Notes: a model not told the origin generated them from the letters alone. A DNA stretch of 64,000 nt from Treponema sp. (GCA_024402665.1 JAKSTI010000009.1:1-64000); one strand, 5' to 3'. Shown: positions 44,287-52,429, counted from the first letter of the stretch. Numbers and translations are program-made.

Positions 44287-44973
44287 CTAATCCAAATAAT
44301 CTGGGATTTCTTTCAGGCGCTTGTATTTTCCATCATAATTATGAGTGCTTGGTCTTAATCCCATGATTCGTTCGTTTTCCGCAGTCAGCTGCAATTTAAT
44401 CATTTCTTTAAATACGTTCATCAAAGGTTCCGGATCCAGTTTAGAATCAACAAAATCAATTGTCTGAAGTTCTTTAATCAGATAATAACAGCATTCAATT
44501 GTAGAAATATATTCAGGCTTAGGTTCGTGTTTGAATGTAAAAATAGAAGTGTAATTTCCAAAAAAAGAAACTCGTGGAAGTTCCAGCAAAAATGGATTAT
44601 GATCAATCATCTTTTTTGAACAAAACCAGGTAGCATCAAGAATAAGAACAAGAAGTTTTCTGTTTCCAATAGTCTCTTTAAGACCTTCCTTTTTGGCCGT
44701 CCATGCCTGTTCTCCCGGATACATCAAAACAGGAAAATAAGATTTATCTTCCAGCAGCTGTGTCAGACGTTTGTTCTGTAAAAAATCCAGACCAACAATA
44801 ATTTCAGAATCCTTCAAAGAAATGTGAGAAAGGTTTCCAGTTCCTGTGCGCTGTCTTTTGGCTTCTTTTGGATGCATCAAAAATACAAATTTAATGCCTG
44901 TATCAAGTTCTTTTGTATATTTACAAAGACAACTGTTTTCTGGTTTATAACATCTGTAACATCTATCGCTCAT
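44287..44973 (-). CDS. DTW-domain tRNA-uridine aminocarboxypropyltransferase
   Basis: The 228-residue protein has the DTW-domain features: four N-terminal cysteines (CYRCYKPENSCLC) likely binding zinc, FLMHPKEAKRQRTGTGNL, YPGEQAW, and LDATWFCSKKM containing the signature D-x-T-W. Family members (TapT/YfiP, human DTWD1/2) add the acp group of SAM to uridine in tRNA (acp3U). The ATG lies 6 nt after TAATAT without Shine-Dalgarno. It is divergent from lptC across element B. Confidence 0.88.
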   Translation of the reverse strand: MSDRCYRCYKPENSCLCKYTKELDTGIKFVFLMHPKEAKRQRTGTGNLSHISLKDSEIIVGLDFLQNKRLTQLLEDKSYFPVLMYPGEQAWTAKKEGLKETIGNRKLLVLILDATWFCSKKMIDHNPFLLELPRVSFFGNYTSIFTFKHEPKPEYISTIECCYYLIKELQTIDFVDSKLDPEPLMNVFKEMIKLQLTAENERIMGLRPSTHNYDGKYKRLKEIPDYLD

Positions 44974-44979
44974 TTTTTT

Positions 44980-44985
44980 ATATTA
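44980..44985 (-). promoter_or_regulatory. -10 box of a leaderless promoter (DTW gene)
   Basis: TAATAT on the minus strand, 18 bp after TTGCGT, followed by six A residues and the ATG at 44973. Confidence 0.55.
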
Positions 44986-45025
44986 CCAAAACTTGGATGT
45001 AAAACGCAACAGTTCCAATAATTTT

Positions 45026-45236
45026 CAGAAATATCCCTTCACAGACATTTATCAAATTGATAATAAAAATACGGGAAGGAAGGCAGTGACTGTCAAAAAC
45101 ACTCGCAGGACGGAAAGATAGTTTCCTTACCGTTCTGCGCGTGTAGCGACGCTAGCTAGCGGTTTTGACAGTTACTGACTGACTGGTAGTATTTTTTCAT
45201 ATAAATTTTCTTTATGTCTGTGAAGGGATATTTCTG
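45026..45236. repeat. MITE-like element B with 22-bp perfect terminal inverted repeats
   Basis: 45026-45047 and 45215-45236 are perfect 22-bp inverted repeats (CAGAAATATCCCTTCACAGA plus CA). Inside, the arms stay partly complementary (GTGACTGTCAAAA 45086-45098 with TTTTGACAGTTAC 45163-45175, 12 of 13), and the centre holds a hairpin CGCAG.ACGG/CCGT.CTGCG (45104-45139). There is no ORF. Parts recur at 38977-39047 and 41459-41515. No target-site duplication is obvious. It separates two divergent leaderless promoters. Confidence 0.75.
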
Positions 45237-45272
45237 CAGATTTATTGCCTTTCCAAAGGGGGATAATTTTTG

Positions 45273-45278
45273 TATATT
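45273..45278 (+). promoter_or_regulatory. -10 box of a leaderless promoter (lptC)
   Basis: TATATT preceded by TTG, then 6 nt (AAGTGT) and the ATG at 45285. Confidence 0.55.
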
Positions 45279-45284
45279 AAGTGT

Positions 45285-45848
45285 ATGCAGTTTTTGCAGA
45301 AAAAGAAGGGATTTTTTTTATTCGCCCTTATTACTATTTTCATTTCCAGTTGTTCTCTTAAATATGATGATGATGCAGTTGCTGCAGGAAAACAGAATCC
45401 GGAACTGATTTTTAAAAATACAAAATTCTCTCGTTTTGAAGATAATCTTTGTACAGCTGAAGTTTCTGCAGAATTGATTGAGAAGTATAAAAATAAAAAT
45501 GCGGTTTATGCCAGCGGAGTTGAATTTTCAACTTTCAAAGAGCCGGGTGAAGACGGAGAATCTGTTTCAAATACTGGCTCTTGCGGTCTTTTATTTGCAG
45601 ATTCCAACAGCGAAATTTACGAATTGTTCAATGGAATTAAATTGTATAGCAATGATTTTGGTGCTCATTTTTATGCTAATTCCTTGAAGTGGAATGGAGT
45701 GAATCAGCAGTTAATTGGTGACAGAAGAGATACTGTTCGTGTTGAAAAAGATGATATGATTATTTTTGGAACAGGATTTTCTGCCAGTGCAATTAGTGGT
45801 ACATATAAATTTTCTGGTACCGTTACAGGGGAAATGACAACAGAATGA
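45285..45848 (+). CDS. lptC: LptC-like lipoprotein
   Basis: The 187-residue product has a basic N-terminus, a lipoprotein signal (lipobox ISSC then SLKYDD) and a beta-rich domain in which NPELIFKNTKFSRFEDN and DNLCTAEVSAELIEKYKNKNAVYASGVEFSTF fit the LptC/YrbK pattern. LptC receives envelope lipid from the inner-membrane LptB2FG and passes it to LptA. Assignment rests partly on position: the next two genes are lptA and lptB, with a 4-base overlap to lptA. Being a lipoprotein is unlike E. coli LptC, which has a membrane helix. Confidence 0.75.
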   Translation: MQFLQKKKGFFLFALITIFISSCSLKYDDDAVAAGKQNPELIFKNTKFSRFEDNLCTAEVSAELIEKYKNKNAVYASGVEFSTFKEPGEDGESVSNTGSCGLLFADSNSEIYELFNGIKLYSNDFGAHFYANSLKWNGVNQQLIGDRRDTVRVEKDDMIIFGTGFSASAISGTYKFSGTVTGEMTTE

Positions 45849-46507
45849 AAAAATTATTTCTTGCAATAAATATCAGTTTTTTTCTATTAATAAGTGTTTT
45901 TCCAGAAACAATATCTTTTGCTGCAGACAGTATGATGGGGCAGGCTGGAAGTAAAACTTCTTCTACTAAATTGATTGGAGACGCTTATGTTAAAACTGAC
46001 ACAATGGAAATTGAAGCAGATTCGATTGAACTTTCTGGTGAAGATTACAGAACTATTGTAGCGCAGGGCCATATAAAAGGAAAAAATCTTGAAACAAACA
46101 TGGAATTTACCTGCAATTCACTTTCTTATGATAGAATGACTAAACTTGCTGTTTTACAGGGAAATGTTTCTTTAACTGATATTGAAAATGATGTAAAAGC
46201 AGAAGCCCAGATTATAGAATATAACCAGGATACAGAAGTTGCAGTTTTGCAGATTCAGGTAAAATTGCTTCAGAAAAATAATGTTTGTACTGGTGCCTAT
46301 GCCCTTTACAATAAAAAAGCCCAGACCCTTGAAATTTCAGGAAATGCTCAGGTTAAACAGGATGAAGATACTTTCAGAGCCCAGCAGATAAGTTTGAATC
46401 TTGAAACTCAGGACATCACTTTATCAGGAAATGTAAAAGGTTCTGTAAAGGATGATGGCACTAAAAAAGAAGCTAAGAAGGAGGAAGAAGAAGAAAATGC
46501 TCAATAG
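45845..46507 (+). CDS. lptA: LptA-like periplasmic bridge protein
   Basis: The 220-residue product has a signal peptide (about 26 residues) and an OstA/LptA beta-jellyroll: [91 protein letters not shown]. These repeated strands build the hydrophobic groove carrying lipid across the periplasm. A highly charged Lys/Glu tail follows, with the lptB Shine-Dalgarno AAGGAGG encoded inside it. It overlaps lptC by 4 bases and lptB by 11. Confidence 0.85.
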   Translation: MKKLFLAINISFFLLISVFPETISFAADSMMGQAGSKTSSTKLIGDAYVKTDTMEIEADSIELSGEDYRTIVAQGHIKGKNLETNMEFTCNSLSYDRMTKLAVLQGNVSLTDIENDVKAEAQIIEYNQDTEVAVLQIQVKLLQKNNVCTGAYALYNKKAQTLEISGNAQVKQDEDTFRAQQISLNLETQDITLSGNVKGSVKDDGTKKEAKKEEEEENAQ

Positions 46508-47237
46508 TCAGGATAATGTACTCCGCCTTTCTAGTTTATATAAATCTTTTGGACGCAAAGAAGTTGTAAAAGGTGTAGATTTTTCTATGCACACTGGTGA
46601 AGTTGTAGGATTGCTTGGTCCTAATGGTGCAGGAAAAACAACTACTTTCTATATGGTTGTAGGTTTTTATAAACCAACTGCCGGGGAAGTTTTTTTAAAT
46701 GATGAATGCATTACTCCTTTACCAATGTACAAGCGTGCACGAAAAGGGATTTCTTATCTTCCTCAGGAACCTTCTGTTTTCAGAAAATTCACCGTTGAAG
46801 AAAATATCTGGTCTATTCTTGAAACCCGCAAAGATTTAACTACAGAAGAAAAGAAACGTCGACTTGAAGAATTGATTGATGAATTTTCAATTGGACGAAT
46901 CCGTAAGCAGCAGGCATATACTTTATCTGGTGGAGAGCGCCGAAGAACTGAAATTGCCCGATCTCTTGCAATTGAACCAAAATTCCTTTTGCTTGATGAA
47001 CCTTTTGCCGGCATTGACCCTATTGCAGTTGCTGATATTAAAAGTGTGATTAAGCTTCTTGCAAAACGTGGAATTGGAATTCTGATTACTGATCACAATG
47101 TCCGCGATACTCTTGAAATTACAGATAGAGCAATCATTATAAATACTGGAACAATTATGCTTCAGGGAACAAGGGAAGAAATTCTTTCCAGCGAACTGGC
47201 CCGAGAAATTTATCTTGGAAAAAATTTCAGTATGTAG
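46497..47237 (+). CDS. lptB: LPS-export ABC ATPase LptB
   Basis: The 246-residue ATPase has Walker [12 protein letters not shown]-loop [18 protein letters not shown] (the [10 protein letters not shown] sequence is characteristic of LptB), signature [15 protein letters not shown], Walker [13 protein letters not shown] and a His switch in [10 protein letters not shown]. It powers extraction of lipid by LptF/LptG, which are not in the window. The ATG at 46497 is 10 nt after AAGGAGG. The presence of LptC-A-B shows a dedicated lipid or glycolipid export bridge to the outer membrane. Confidence 0.94.
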   Translation: MLNSQDNVLRLSSLYKSFGRKEVVKGVDFSMHTGEVVGLLGPNGAGKTTTFYMVVGFYKPTAGEVFLNDECITPLPMYKRARKGISYLPQEPSVFRKFTVEENIWSILETRKDLTTEEKKRRLEELIDEFSIGRIRKQQAYTLSGGERRRTEIARSLAIEPKFLLLDEPFAGIDPIAVADIKSVIKLLAKRGIGILITDHNVRDTLEITDRAIIINTGTIMLQGTREEILSSELAREIYLGKNFSM

Positions 47238-47258
47238 GACTTTTACTTACCTTTTAAT

Positions 47259-47287
47259 TTGACAACTACTCACTCTTGCGGTAAAAT
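47259..47287 (+). promoter_or_regulatory. rny promoter
   Basis: Consensus TTGACA (47259-47264), 17-bp spacer, TAAAAT (47282-47287). The transcript would have a leader of about 37 nt with a proper AAGGAG, unlike the leaderless genes. Confidence 0.75.
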
Positions 47288-47330
47288 AACACCGAACTAT
47301 TCTATATTTTTTTTATAAGGAGAAGAAACT

Positions 47331-48863
47331 ATGCCAACTTGGATTTGGTTCGTAATTCTCCCTGTAGCAGGAATTGTTCTTGGATGGATTATTCGCTGGC
47401 TTTATGCCAGATTTCAATTATCTGCGTCAGAACAGAAAGCAGAACGTGTAAAACAGGATGCTATTAGAGAAGCTGAAGCACAGAAAAAAGAAATTTTGTT
47501 AAATGCAAAAGATGAGCTCATTCGGGAAAGAAACCAGCAGGAACGAGAAAATCGTGAACGCAGGGCAGAAGTACAGCGTTATGAAGCGCGTGTAAACAAA
47601 AAAGAAGAATTGCTTGACCAGAGAGCTGCCGACCTGGAAAAAAATGAAAAAGAACTGGCAGAATCAAAACTTGTAATGCAGAAGAGAGAAGAAGCTCTTT
47701 CTAAACAGGAAGAATTGTATAGAAATGAACTTAAAAAAATCTCTGGACTTTCTGCACAGGAAGCAAAAGAGCTTATCATTAAGAATCTTGAAAATGAAGC
47801 CAGACATGATGCTCAGGCTTTAATCAACAAGATTGAACAGGAAGCTCAGTTAACTGCAGAAAAGAAAGCAAAAGATGTTTTGATTACAACAATCCAGCGT
47901 ATTGCACCTGAAGTAACAAGTGATATTACTGTTACAACAGTTTCATTACCAAGTGATGAAATGAAAGGCCGCATTATTGGACGTGAAGGTAGAAACATTA
48001 GAACTTTGGAAACACTTACTGGAGTTGATATTATTATTGATGATACTCCTGAAGCTGTTGTAATTTCTTGTTTTGACCCTGTTCGTAAGCAGATTGCTAA
48101 AGAAGCTTTGGAAAGACTTATTTCAGACGGACGTATTCATCCAGCCCGCATTGAAGAAGTTGTTCAGAAAGTTACTCATGAAATTCAGAATAAGATTTAT
48201 GAAGAAGGTGAAAAAGCCTTGTTCGATCTTGGTATTCATAATATGAGTACAGAAGGTGTTAGAGCATTGGGACGTTTGTTCTTCCGTACAAGTTATGGAC
48301 AGAATGTTCTTACACACTCAAAAGAAGTTGCTATGGCTGCCAGTATGCTTGCTGCTGAAATTGGAGCAGACAGAGAATTGGCTAAACGCGCTGCTATTCT
48401 TCATGATATTGGTAAAGGTGCTGAAAATGACAGTGACCAGAACCACGCAGAAGTTGGTGCAGAAATGGCTCGTAAAATGGGCGAAAATGCTCAGGTTATT
48501 AATGCTATTGCCGCTCACCATAACGACATTGAAGCAACAAGCATTGAAGCTGTAATTGTTCAGATTGCTGATGCAATTTCTGCAGCTCGTCCAGGTGCTC
48601 GTCGCGAAACAATTGATAACTATGTTAAACGTCTTGAAAATCTTGAATCAATTGCTGAAGGTTTTGAAGGTGTTGAAAAAGCATATGCAATTCAGGCTGG
48701 TCGTGAACTTCGTATTCTGGTTAATAATGAAAAGATTCCAGATAATGAAGTTAAGGAACTTGCAAGAAATATTGCTAAGCAGATTGAAAATGACTTGCGT
48801 TATCCAGGACGTATTCGTCTTACAATGATTCGTGAAACACGTATTGTTGAGTATGCACGCTAG
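47331..48863 (+). CDS. rny: Ribonuclease Y
   Basis: RNase Y is a membrane-bound endoribonuclease that starts mRNA decay. The 510-residue protein has an N-terminal membrane helix (WIWFVILPVAGIVLGWIIRWL), a long coiled coil (residues about 30-150, rich in E/K/R/Q), a KH domain (GRIIGREGRNIRTLETLTGVD) and an HD domain (LTHSKEVAMAA, AILHDIGKG with the HD pair, IAAHHNDIEATS). AAGGAG precedes the ATG. An IS has inserted into the terminator hairpin directly after the gene. Confidence 0.96.
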   Translation: MPTWIWFVILPVAGIVLGWIIRWLYARFQLSASEQKAERVKQDAIREAEAQKKEILLNAKDELIRERNQQERENRERRAEVQRYEARVNKKEELLDQRAADLEKNEKELAESKLVMQKREEALSKQEELYRNELKKISGLSAQEAKELIIKNLENEARHDAQALINKIEQEAQLTAEKKAKDVLITTIQRIAPEVTSDITVTTVSLPSDEMKGRIIGREGRNIRTLETLTGVDIIIDDTPEAVVISCFDPVRKQIAKEALERLISDGRIHPARIEEVVQKVTHEIQNKIYEEGEKALFDLGIHNMSTEGVRALGRLFFRTSYGQNVLTHSKEVAMAASMLAAEIGADRELAKRAAILHDIGKGAENDSDQNHAEVGAEMARKMGENAQVINAIAAHHNDIEATSIEAVIVQIADAISAARPGARRETIDNYVKRLENLESIAEGFEGVEKAYAIQAGRELRILVNNEKIPDNEVKELARNIAKQIENDLRYPGRIRLTMIRETRIVEYAR

Positions 48864-48881
48864 TTAGAAATATAAAACTGC

Positions 48882-48906
48882 AAAAAAAAGACCTTGAATT
48901 ATTAAT
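48882..48906 (+). terminator. rny terminator, left arm, split by the IS
   Basis: A8-GACCTTGAATT (48882-48900) and ATT lie left of the IS; AATTCAAGGTC plus T10 (50336-50356) lies right of it. Joined, with one copy of the AAT duplication, they form an 11-bp perfect stem with an ATT loop flanked by A8 and T10. The IS sits at the edge of the loop. Confidence 0.8.
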
Positions 48907-48908
48907 TG

Positions 48909-48956
48909 AAGTGTACCCCAAAAGTTGGAGACAATTTTTGGAGGTACACTTTTTTT
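48909..48956 (+). promoter_or_regulatory. IS left-end hairpin covering the orfA Shine-Dalgarno
   Basis: AAGTGTACCCCAAAA (48909-48923) pairs with TTTTGG-a-GGTACACTT (48936-48951), one bulged A, 12-nt loop, then T tract. GGAGG (48940-48944) is in the 3' arm. In transcripts entering from outside, this could both terminate and hide the ribosome-binding site. Confidence 0.65.
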
Positions 48957-49484
48957 ATGTCTAAATTAAGTTTAGAGAAGAAAGCAGAAATCGTAGTTCA
49001 TTATTTACATTCAAATGATGGTTATATAATTACTGCCAAAAAATTTGAAATCTCGGATTCTGTTGTAAAAATGCTTGTAGCCCAATACAAGGAAAACGGA
49101 ATTGAAGGCTTGTCTCATCGAAATGGAACTTACAGCGGAGATTTTAAGCTACATGTGCTACAATATCAGCAAGAAAATAAACTCTCTGATAAAGAAACAG
49201 CAGTCTTCTTTAAGATTCCAAACATGGGTACAATATGTGCATGGCGAAAGAAATATCTTTTAGGTGGCTATGAACTTTTAAGCAGAGACGGACGAGGAAA
49301 TCCCAAAAATATGGCTACAAAGAAATCAAAGAAAAACAATGAACCAAAAACTGAACTTGAAAAACTCAGAGAAGAAGTTGAATGGCTCAGAATGGAAAAT
49401 GCCATACTAAAAAAATTGAACGCCTTAATTCAGGAAGAAGAGGAATCCGAACAAGAGACAAAGCCAGAGTCATCGGAGAATTAA
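48957..49484 (+). CDS. IS3-family transposase OrfA
   Basis: The 175-residue protein binds the IS ends. It has two HTH-like regions (KKAEIVVHYLHSNDGYIITAKKFEISDSVVKMLVAQYKENG and a second around DKETAVFFKIPNMGTICAWRKKYLLGG), then a leucine-zipper-like helix (ELEKLREEVEWLRMENAILKKLNAL) for multimerisation. The first ATG inside the element is 48957, 12 nt after GGAGG. The run A7 at 49409-49415 in the codons CTA AAA AAA allows -1 slippage into orfB to give the OrfAB transposase. Confidence 0.92.
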   Translation: MSKLSLEKKAEIVVHYLHSNDGYIITAKKFEISDSVVKMLVAQYKENGIEGLSHRNGTYSGDFKLHVLQYQQENKLSDKETAVFFKIPNMGTICAWRKKYLLGGYELLSRDGRGNPKNMATKKSKKNNEPKTELEKLREEVEWLRMENAILKKLNALIQEEEESEQETKPESSEN

Positions 49485-50308
49485 GGCAGAAATTTTCTCT
49501 TCAGATGCTGTTGAAGTATTTTGAAATGTCTTCAAGTACTTTCTATGCATCTATAAAACCTAAGAACAATAAATATTCTCAGACTGAAATCAGAATCACA
49601 GAGATTTTTCATGAGCATAAGGGGCGTTATGGAGTCAGAAGAATAACTTCCCAGCTCCAGAACGAAGGAACATTGATAAACCATAAGACTGTTCACAGAC
49701 TTATGCAAAAACTTCACTTGAAAAGCGTTCAACGACGGGTAAAATACCGTTCGTACAAAGGAACTGTCGGTAAAGTTGCGCCTAATATCCTTCAACGGAA
49801 TTTTAATGCAGAGAAAGAAAATCAGAAATGGACAACTGATGTAACTCAGATAAATATTGGTGAACACAAATTGTATCTTTCCCCAATTCTTGATATGTAC
49901 AATGGTGAGATTGTTAGTTATAACATTTCTTCGCGGCCAGATTTTGCGCAGGTAATGGATATGCTTGATAAAGCCTTTGATAAGATTCCAGATGGGACAA
50001 ATCTTATTCTTCATTCAGATCAGGGATGGCAGTATCAGCAACGAAAATATCAGGAAAGACTTCTGCAAAAAGGCATTATTCAAAGTATGTCACGCAAGGG
50101 AAATTGCTTGGATAACTCCATTATGGAAAACTGGTTTGGAATTATGAAGTCGGAATTGCTTTATCCAAACAAATATACTGACGTGGAAGTTTTCAAAAAG
50201 GATTTAATCGACTACATTGATTATTATAATAACAGACGGATTAAGTTAAAATTAAAAGGACTCAGTCCTGTTCAATACAGAACCAAGTCCTTTCAAGCCG
50301 TCAGTTAA
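49409..50308 (+). CDS. IS3-family transposase OrfB (DDE integrase domain)
   Basis: Reached by -1 frameshifting at 49409-49415, this frame reads KKIERLNSGRRG... and encodes about 298 residues. It has an HTH_21-like segment (HEHKGRYGVRRITSQLQNEG) and an rve domain with the catalytic triad: Asp in WTTDVTQ, Asp in LHSDQGWQYQ, and Glu in NSIMENWFGIMKSEL, followed by IDYYNNRRIKLKLKGLSPVQYR. An internal ATG at 49382 in this frame could allow a separate OrfB product. All family residues appear intact. Confidence 0.93.
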   Translation, partial: KKIERLNSGRRGIRTRDKARVIGELRQKFSLQMLLKYFEMSSSTFYASIKPKNNKYSQTEIRITEIFHEHKGRYGVRRITSQLQNEGTLINHKTVHRLMQKLHLKSVQRRVKYRSYKGTVGKVAPNILQRNFNAEKENQKWTTDVTQINIGEHKLYLSPILDMYNGEIVSYNISSRPDFAQVMDMLDKAFDKIPDGTNLILHSDQGWQYQQRKYQERLLQKGIIQSMSRKGNCLDNSIMENWFGIMKSELLYPNKYTDVEVFKKDLIDYIDYYNNRRIKLKLKGLSPVQYRTKSFQAVS

Positions 50309-50368
50309 AGTGTCCAATAAATGGGGTACACTTCAAATTCAAGGTCTTTTTTTTTTATAAAGATTAGC

Positions 50369-50767
50369 TTAGTCTTTAAGGCAGAGCAATGCACCAAGTA
50401 CAATTAAGTGTGTTGCAAGTCCGTACAACCAAGGAATGAAATTACCAAAGTTTGCATTAAGGAAATCGCTTAATACAATTGCAACAATCCAAACAATGAT
50501 GATAATCAATTTTAAGATTACATCAAATGATTTTAAGAAGTCACCAAAGAAGAATTCCAAAATAAGGAATGCACCTGCAAGTAATTCAATGAATCCAAAC
50601 ACGATAACAAGGATTTTTTCCATGTTGCCTTTTGTAAGGGCTCTGATTGCATTTGCACCAAAGTCACCGCCACCCATCAAGGCCCAGATTCCACCAATAA
50701 TGAGCATTGCACCAAGTGCAAACTGAAGGAAGATTCTTCCTAAAGAAAAAGCTGAATGTTTAGCCAT
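50369..50767 (-). CDS. Small four-helix membrane protein, DoxX-like
   Basis: The 132-residue protein has four predicted membrane helices (about residues 10-30, 50-75, 80-102 and 110-130). The arrangement and the Gly-rich loop after helix 1 (MGGGDFGANAIRAL) recall DoxX-type proteins, but no defining motif is visible, so the name is tentative. GGGAG precedes the ATG. It is convergent with rny and the IS; its 3' end lies against the same bidirectional T/A-tract terminator. Confidence 0.55.
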   Translation of the reverse strand: MAKHSAFSLGRIFLQFALGAMLIIGGIWALMGGGDFGANAIRALTKGNMEKILVIVFGFIELLAGAFLILEFFFGDFLKSFDVILKLIIIIVWIVAIVLSDFLNANFGNFIPWLYGLATHLIVLGALLCLKD

Positions 50768-50841
50768 AATTTCTCCCAGACAAAACTTAATAAAGTCTTA
50801 TCCTTTTTTTATAAGATTTAGATATATTTATAACAAATATA

Positions 50842-51294
50842 TCATTTATAAATTACACGGAAATTTTGGAAAACTAGTCTAATATCAGGAGTAAAATCAA
50901 AGCCAAGAACAGCCCCTTCATCTTCCAGATATTCTCTCTGCTTTTCTCGCCAGGCTTCAAGATTTTCATCTTCACCTTCAAGCTTAGCCATTTCCCATGT
51001 AATTTCATTGTAAGGCAGAACTTGTATATTTGCAAATTCAATAACACATTGTGGCTGGTTATTTTTATCTACAACAATGTACAACTCACCAGAAACGGGA
51101 AGAGGTTCTCCATCAATAGCGAAGGTTGCATAACTTGTAAAAAATGCTGTTTTTTTTCCTGCAAGAACAAGAGAAAGCAGTTCGTTACCAACAAAACCTT
51201 TTGCTTCAAAAAACAAGTCGCCGCTGCATCGTTCATCAGGGCTTCTTCCTGTATCAGAAAGAAATTTCTGCCAGTATTCATCTAATTCAGTCAT
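50842..51294 (-). CDS. ASCH-domain protein
   Basis: The 150-residue protein matches the ASCH fold (PUA-like RNA-binding): SDTGRSPDERCSGDLFFEA, ELLSLVLAGKKTAFFTSYATF (the GxKx(T) strand-turn), YIVVDKNNQPQCVIEFANIQVLPYNEITWEMAKLEGE and a C-terminal DIRLVFQNFRVIYK strand. Stand-alone ASCH proteins are proposed to bind RNA, and a few are amidohydrolases or nucleases. AAGGAA precedes the ATG. It is probably its own transcription unit. Confidence 0.82.
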   Translation of the reverse strand: MTELDEYWQKFLSDTGRSPDERCSGDLFFEAKGFVGNELLSLVLAGKKTAFFTSYATFAIDGEPLPVSGELYIVVDKNNQPQCVIEFANIQVLPYNEITWEMAKLEGEDENLEAWREKQREYLEDEGAVLGFDFTPDIRLVFQNFRVIYK

Positions 51295-51329
51295 TGGGAT
51301 TCCTTAAAATAGAGAGATTTATTATTAAT

Positions 51330-51617
51330 TTATTTTTTTGAGATTTTTACAATAAAGGCCAGAATAAAACAAAGGCTTGGAACAACTGTACAAATCAAGC
51401 TGGAAAGTGGGATTCCAAAAATCAAAAGTGCAGACTGTGAAAGAACACCTAATTCAACCATCAGATCAAAAACTAAAGCGGCATAAGATGTAAGAAAACC
51501 TGCTACAATAAGCATCCAGGAAGCATCACGGGTTTTGGACATGATCAAAATGGACAGGAAAGAAACAATTCCGCCTAAAACCAATTTGATTATGAATAAA
51601 AGAATCTGTGAATCCAT
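51330..51617 (-). CDS. Small membrane protein of unknown function
   Basis: The 95-residue protein starts at the ATG at 51617 (GGAGGA upstream) and has three membrane helices: ILLFIIKLVLGGIVSFLSILIM, WMLIVAGFLTSYAALVFDLMV and a C-terminal ALLIFGIPLSSLI...LCFILAFIV. I do not recognise the family. It follows the 51640-52422 gene closely on the same strand (22-nt gap), so they may be one operon. Confidence 0.6.
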   Translation of the reverse strand: MDSQILLFIIKLVLGGIVSFLSILIMSKTRDASWMLIVAGFLTSYAALVFDLMVELGVLSQSALLIFGIPLSSLICTVVPSLCFILAFIVKISKK

Positions 51618-51639
51618 CTTTGTTCCTCCGCTCTTTAGT

Positions 51640-52422
51640 CTAAAACTCAAAAGGATTATTTTTAAGTTTTGTGAAAACCCCTTTATCTGCTCCAAAAGGA
51701 ACAATAGAAGGAGAATTATATCCAGGATTAATTACAATGCCACAATCAAGACAGTGTTTTACAAAATCATCATATTTTTCTGAAGGAACTTTTGTATAAA
51801 GATAAGGACCTTTGCGTTCCCAGTATTTTGTAAGAACTGTGTCATAAATAAACCAGTCTTTTTCTTCTCTTATCTGCAATGCTTCAATCAGATTATACAA
51901 AGCTCTGGCAATTCCAACTTCTACTGCATAAGGGAATTTTGTATCGTTCAAGCTGTCATTTTCTGTGTAAAGTTCTTCTTTTACCGCTACAAGATAGATA
52001 TTGTCTGTCCATGGTAAAGGCGGCTTGATTACTGCTGAATCAACATCGTTCCAGTTTATTCCGCTCTGGTTCCATGGTGTATAAACAGATGTGTTATTTA
52101 CAGAAAAAGAAAGGGCTGCTTTCATTGCATCAGCTTTGTTTGTGAAATATAAAACTTTTCTTTTTGAATGTAAAACTTCACTAACTGCTTTTTCAACTTT
52201 TGAGTGGTCTTCGGTAATGAATCCGCCAACAAGTGATCTGTTCAAAGTATTTTTAAACTGAGTGAAAATTGAATCTGACTGCCATCCTAAAATTGCACGA
52301 CCATCTTCAAGGAACATATCTGTAAGGCGAATTCCTTTTTTTGTATAGAGAAAACAGAAACGGGCTCTTTTTATAAATCCGAATCTATTGTAGATTTCTT
52401 TGTAAAGTTGTTTTGTATTCAT
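51640..52422 (-). CDS. Unknown protein, remotely aminotransferase-like
   Basis: The 260-residue protein (ATG 52422) is soluble. A N-terminal RLTDMFLEDGRAILGW block and a C-terminal CLDCGIVINPGYNSPSIVPFGADKGVF block recall parts of fold-type I aminotransferases, but no PLP lysine motif is clear and the protein is short, so I give no function. A TTTCAA/17 bp/TATAAT promoter (52458-52430) ends 7 nt before the ATG; AGAAGAG in between could be a weak ribosome-binding site, or the mRNA is leaderless. Confidence 0.5.
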   Translation of the reverse strand: MNTKQLYKEIYNRFGFIKRARFCFLYTKKGIRLTDMFLEDGRAILGWQSDSIFTQFKNTLNRSLVGGFITEDHSKVEKAVSEVLHSKRKVLYFTNKADAMKAALSFSVNNTSVYTPWNQSGINWNDVDSAVIKPPLPWTDNIYLVAVKEELYTENDSLNDTKFPYAVEVGIARALYNLIEALQIREEKDWFIYDTVLTKYWERKGPYLYTKVPSEKYDDFVKHCLDCGIVINPGYNSPSIVPFGADKGVFTKLKNNPFEF

Positions 52423-52429
52423 CTCTTCT

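Larger units (their letters stand above)
48907..50335 (+). mobile_element. Complete IS3-family (IS150-like) insertion sequence
   Basis: The element is 1429 bp. Its ends share TGAAGTGTACCCCA (14 of 14) followed by further partial matches, and it is flanked by a 3-bp AAT duplication (48904-48906 and 50336-50338). It carries orfA and orfB in -1 relation with an A7 slippery run. Its left end folds into a 15-bp hairpin followed by a T-tract, covering the orfA ribosome-binding site. An identical left end occurs at 1-53. Intact frames, a clear duplication and a second copy suggest it is or was recently active. Confidence 0.95.

Noticed and set aside
48907-50335. Prophage or larger mobile island around the IS
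   Set aside because: Flanking genes (rny, small membrane and ASCH proteins) are chromosomal in character, and the element has its own ends and a 3-bp duplication; no phage genes are seen.
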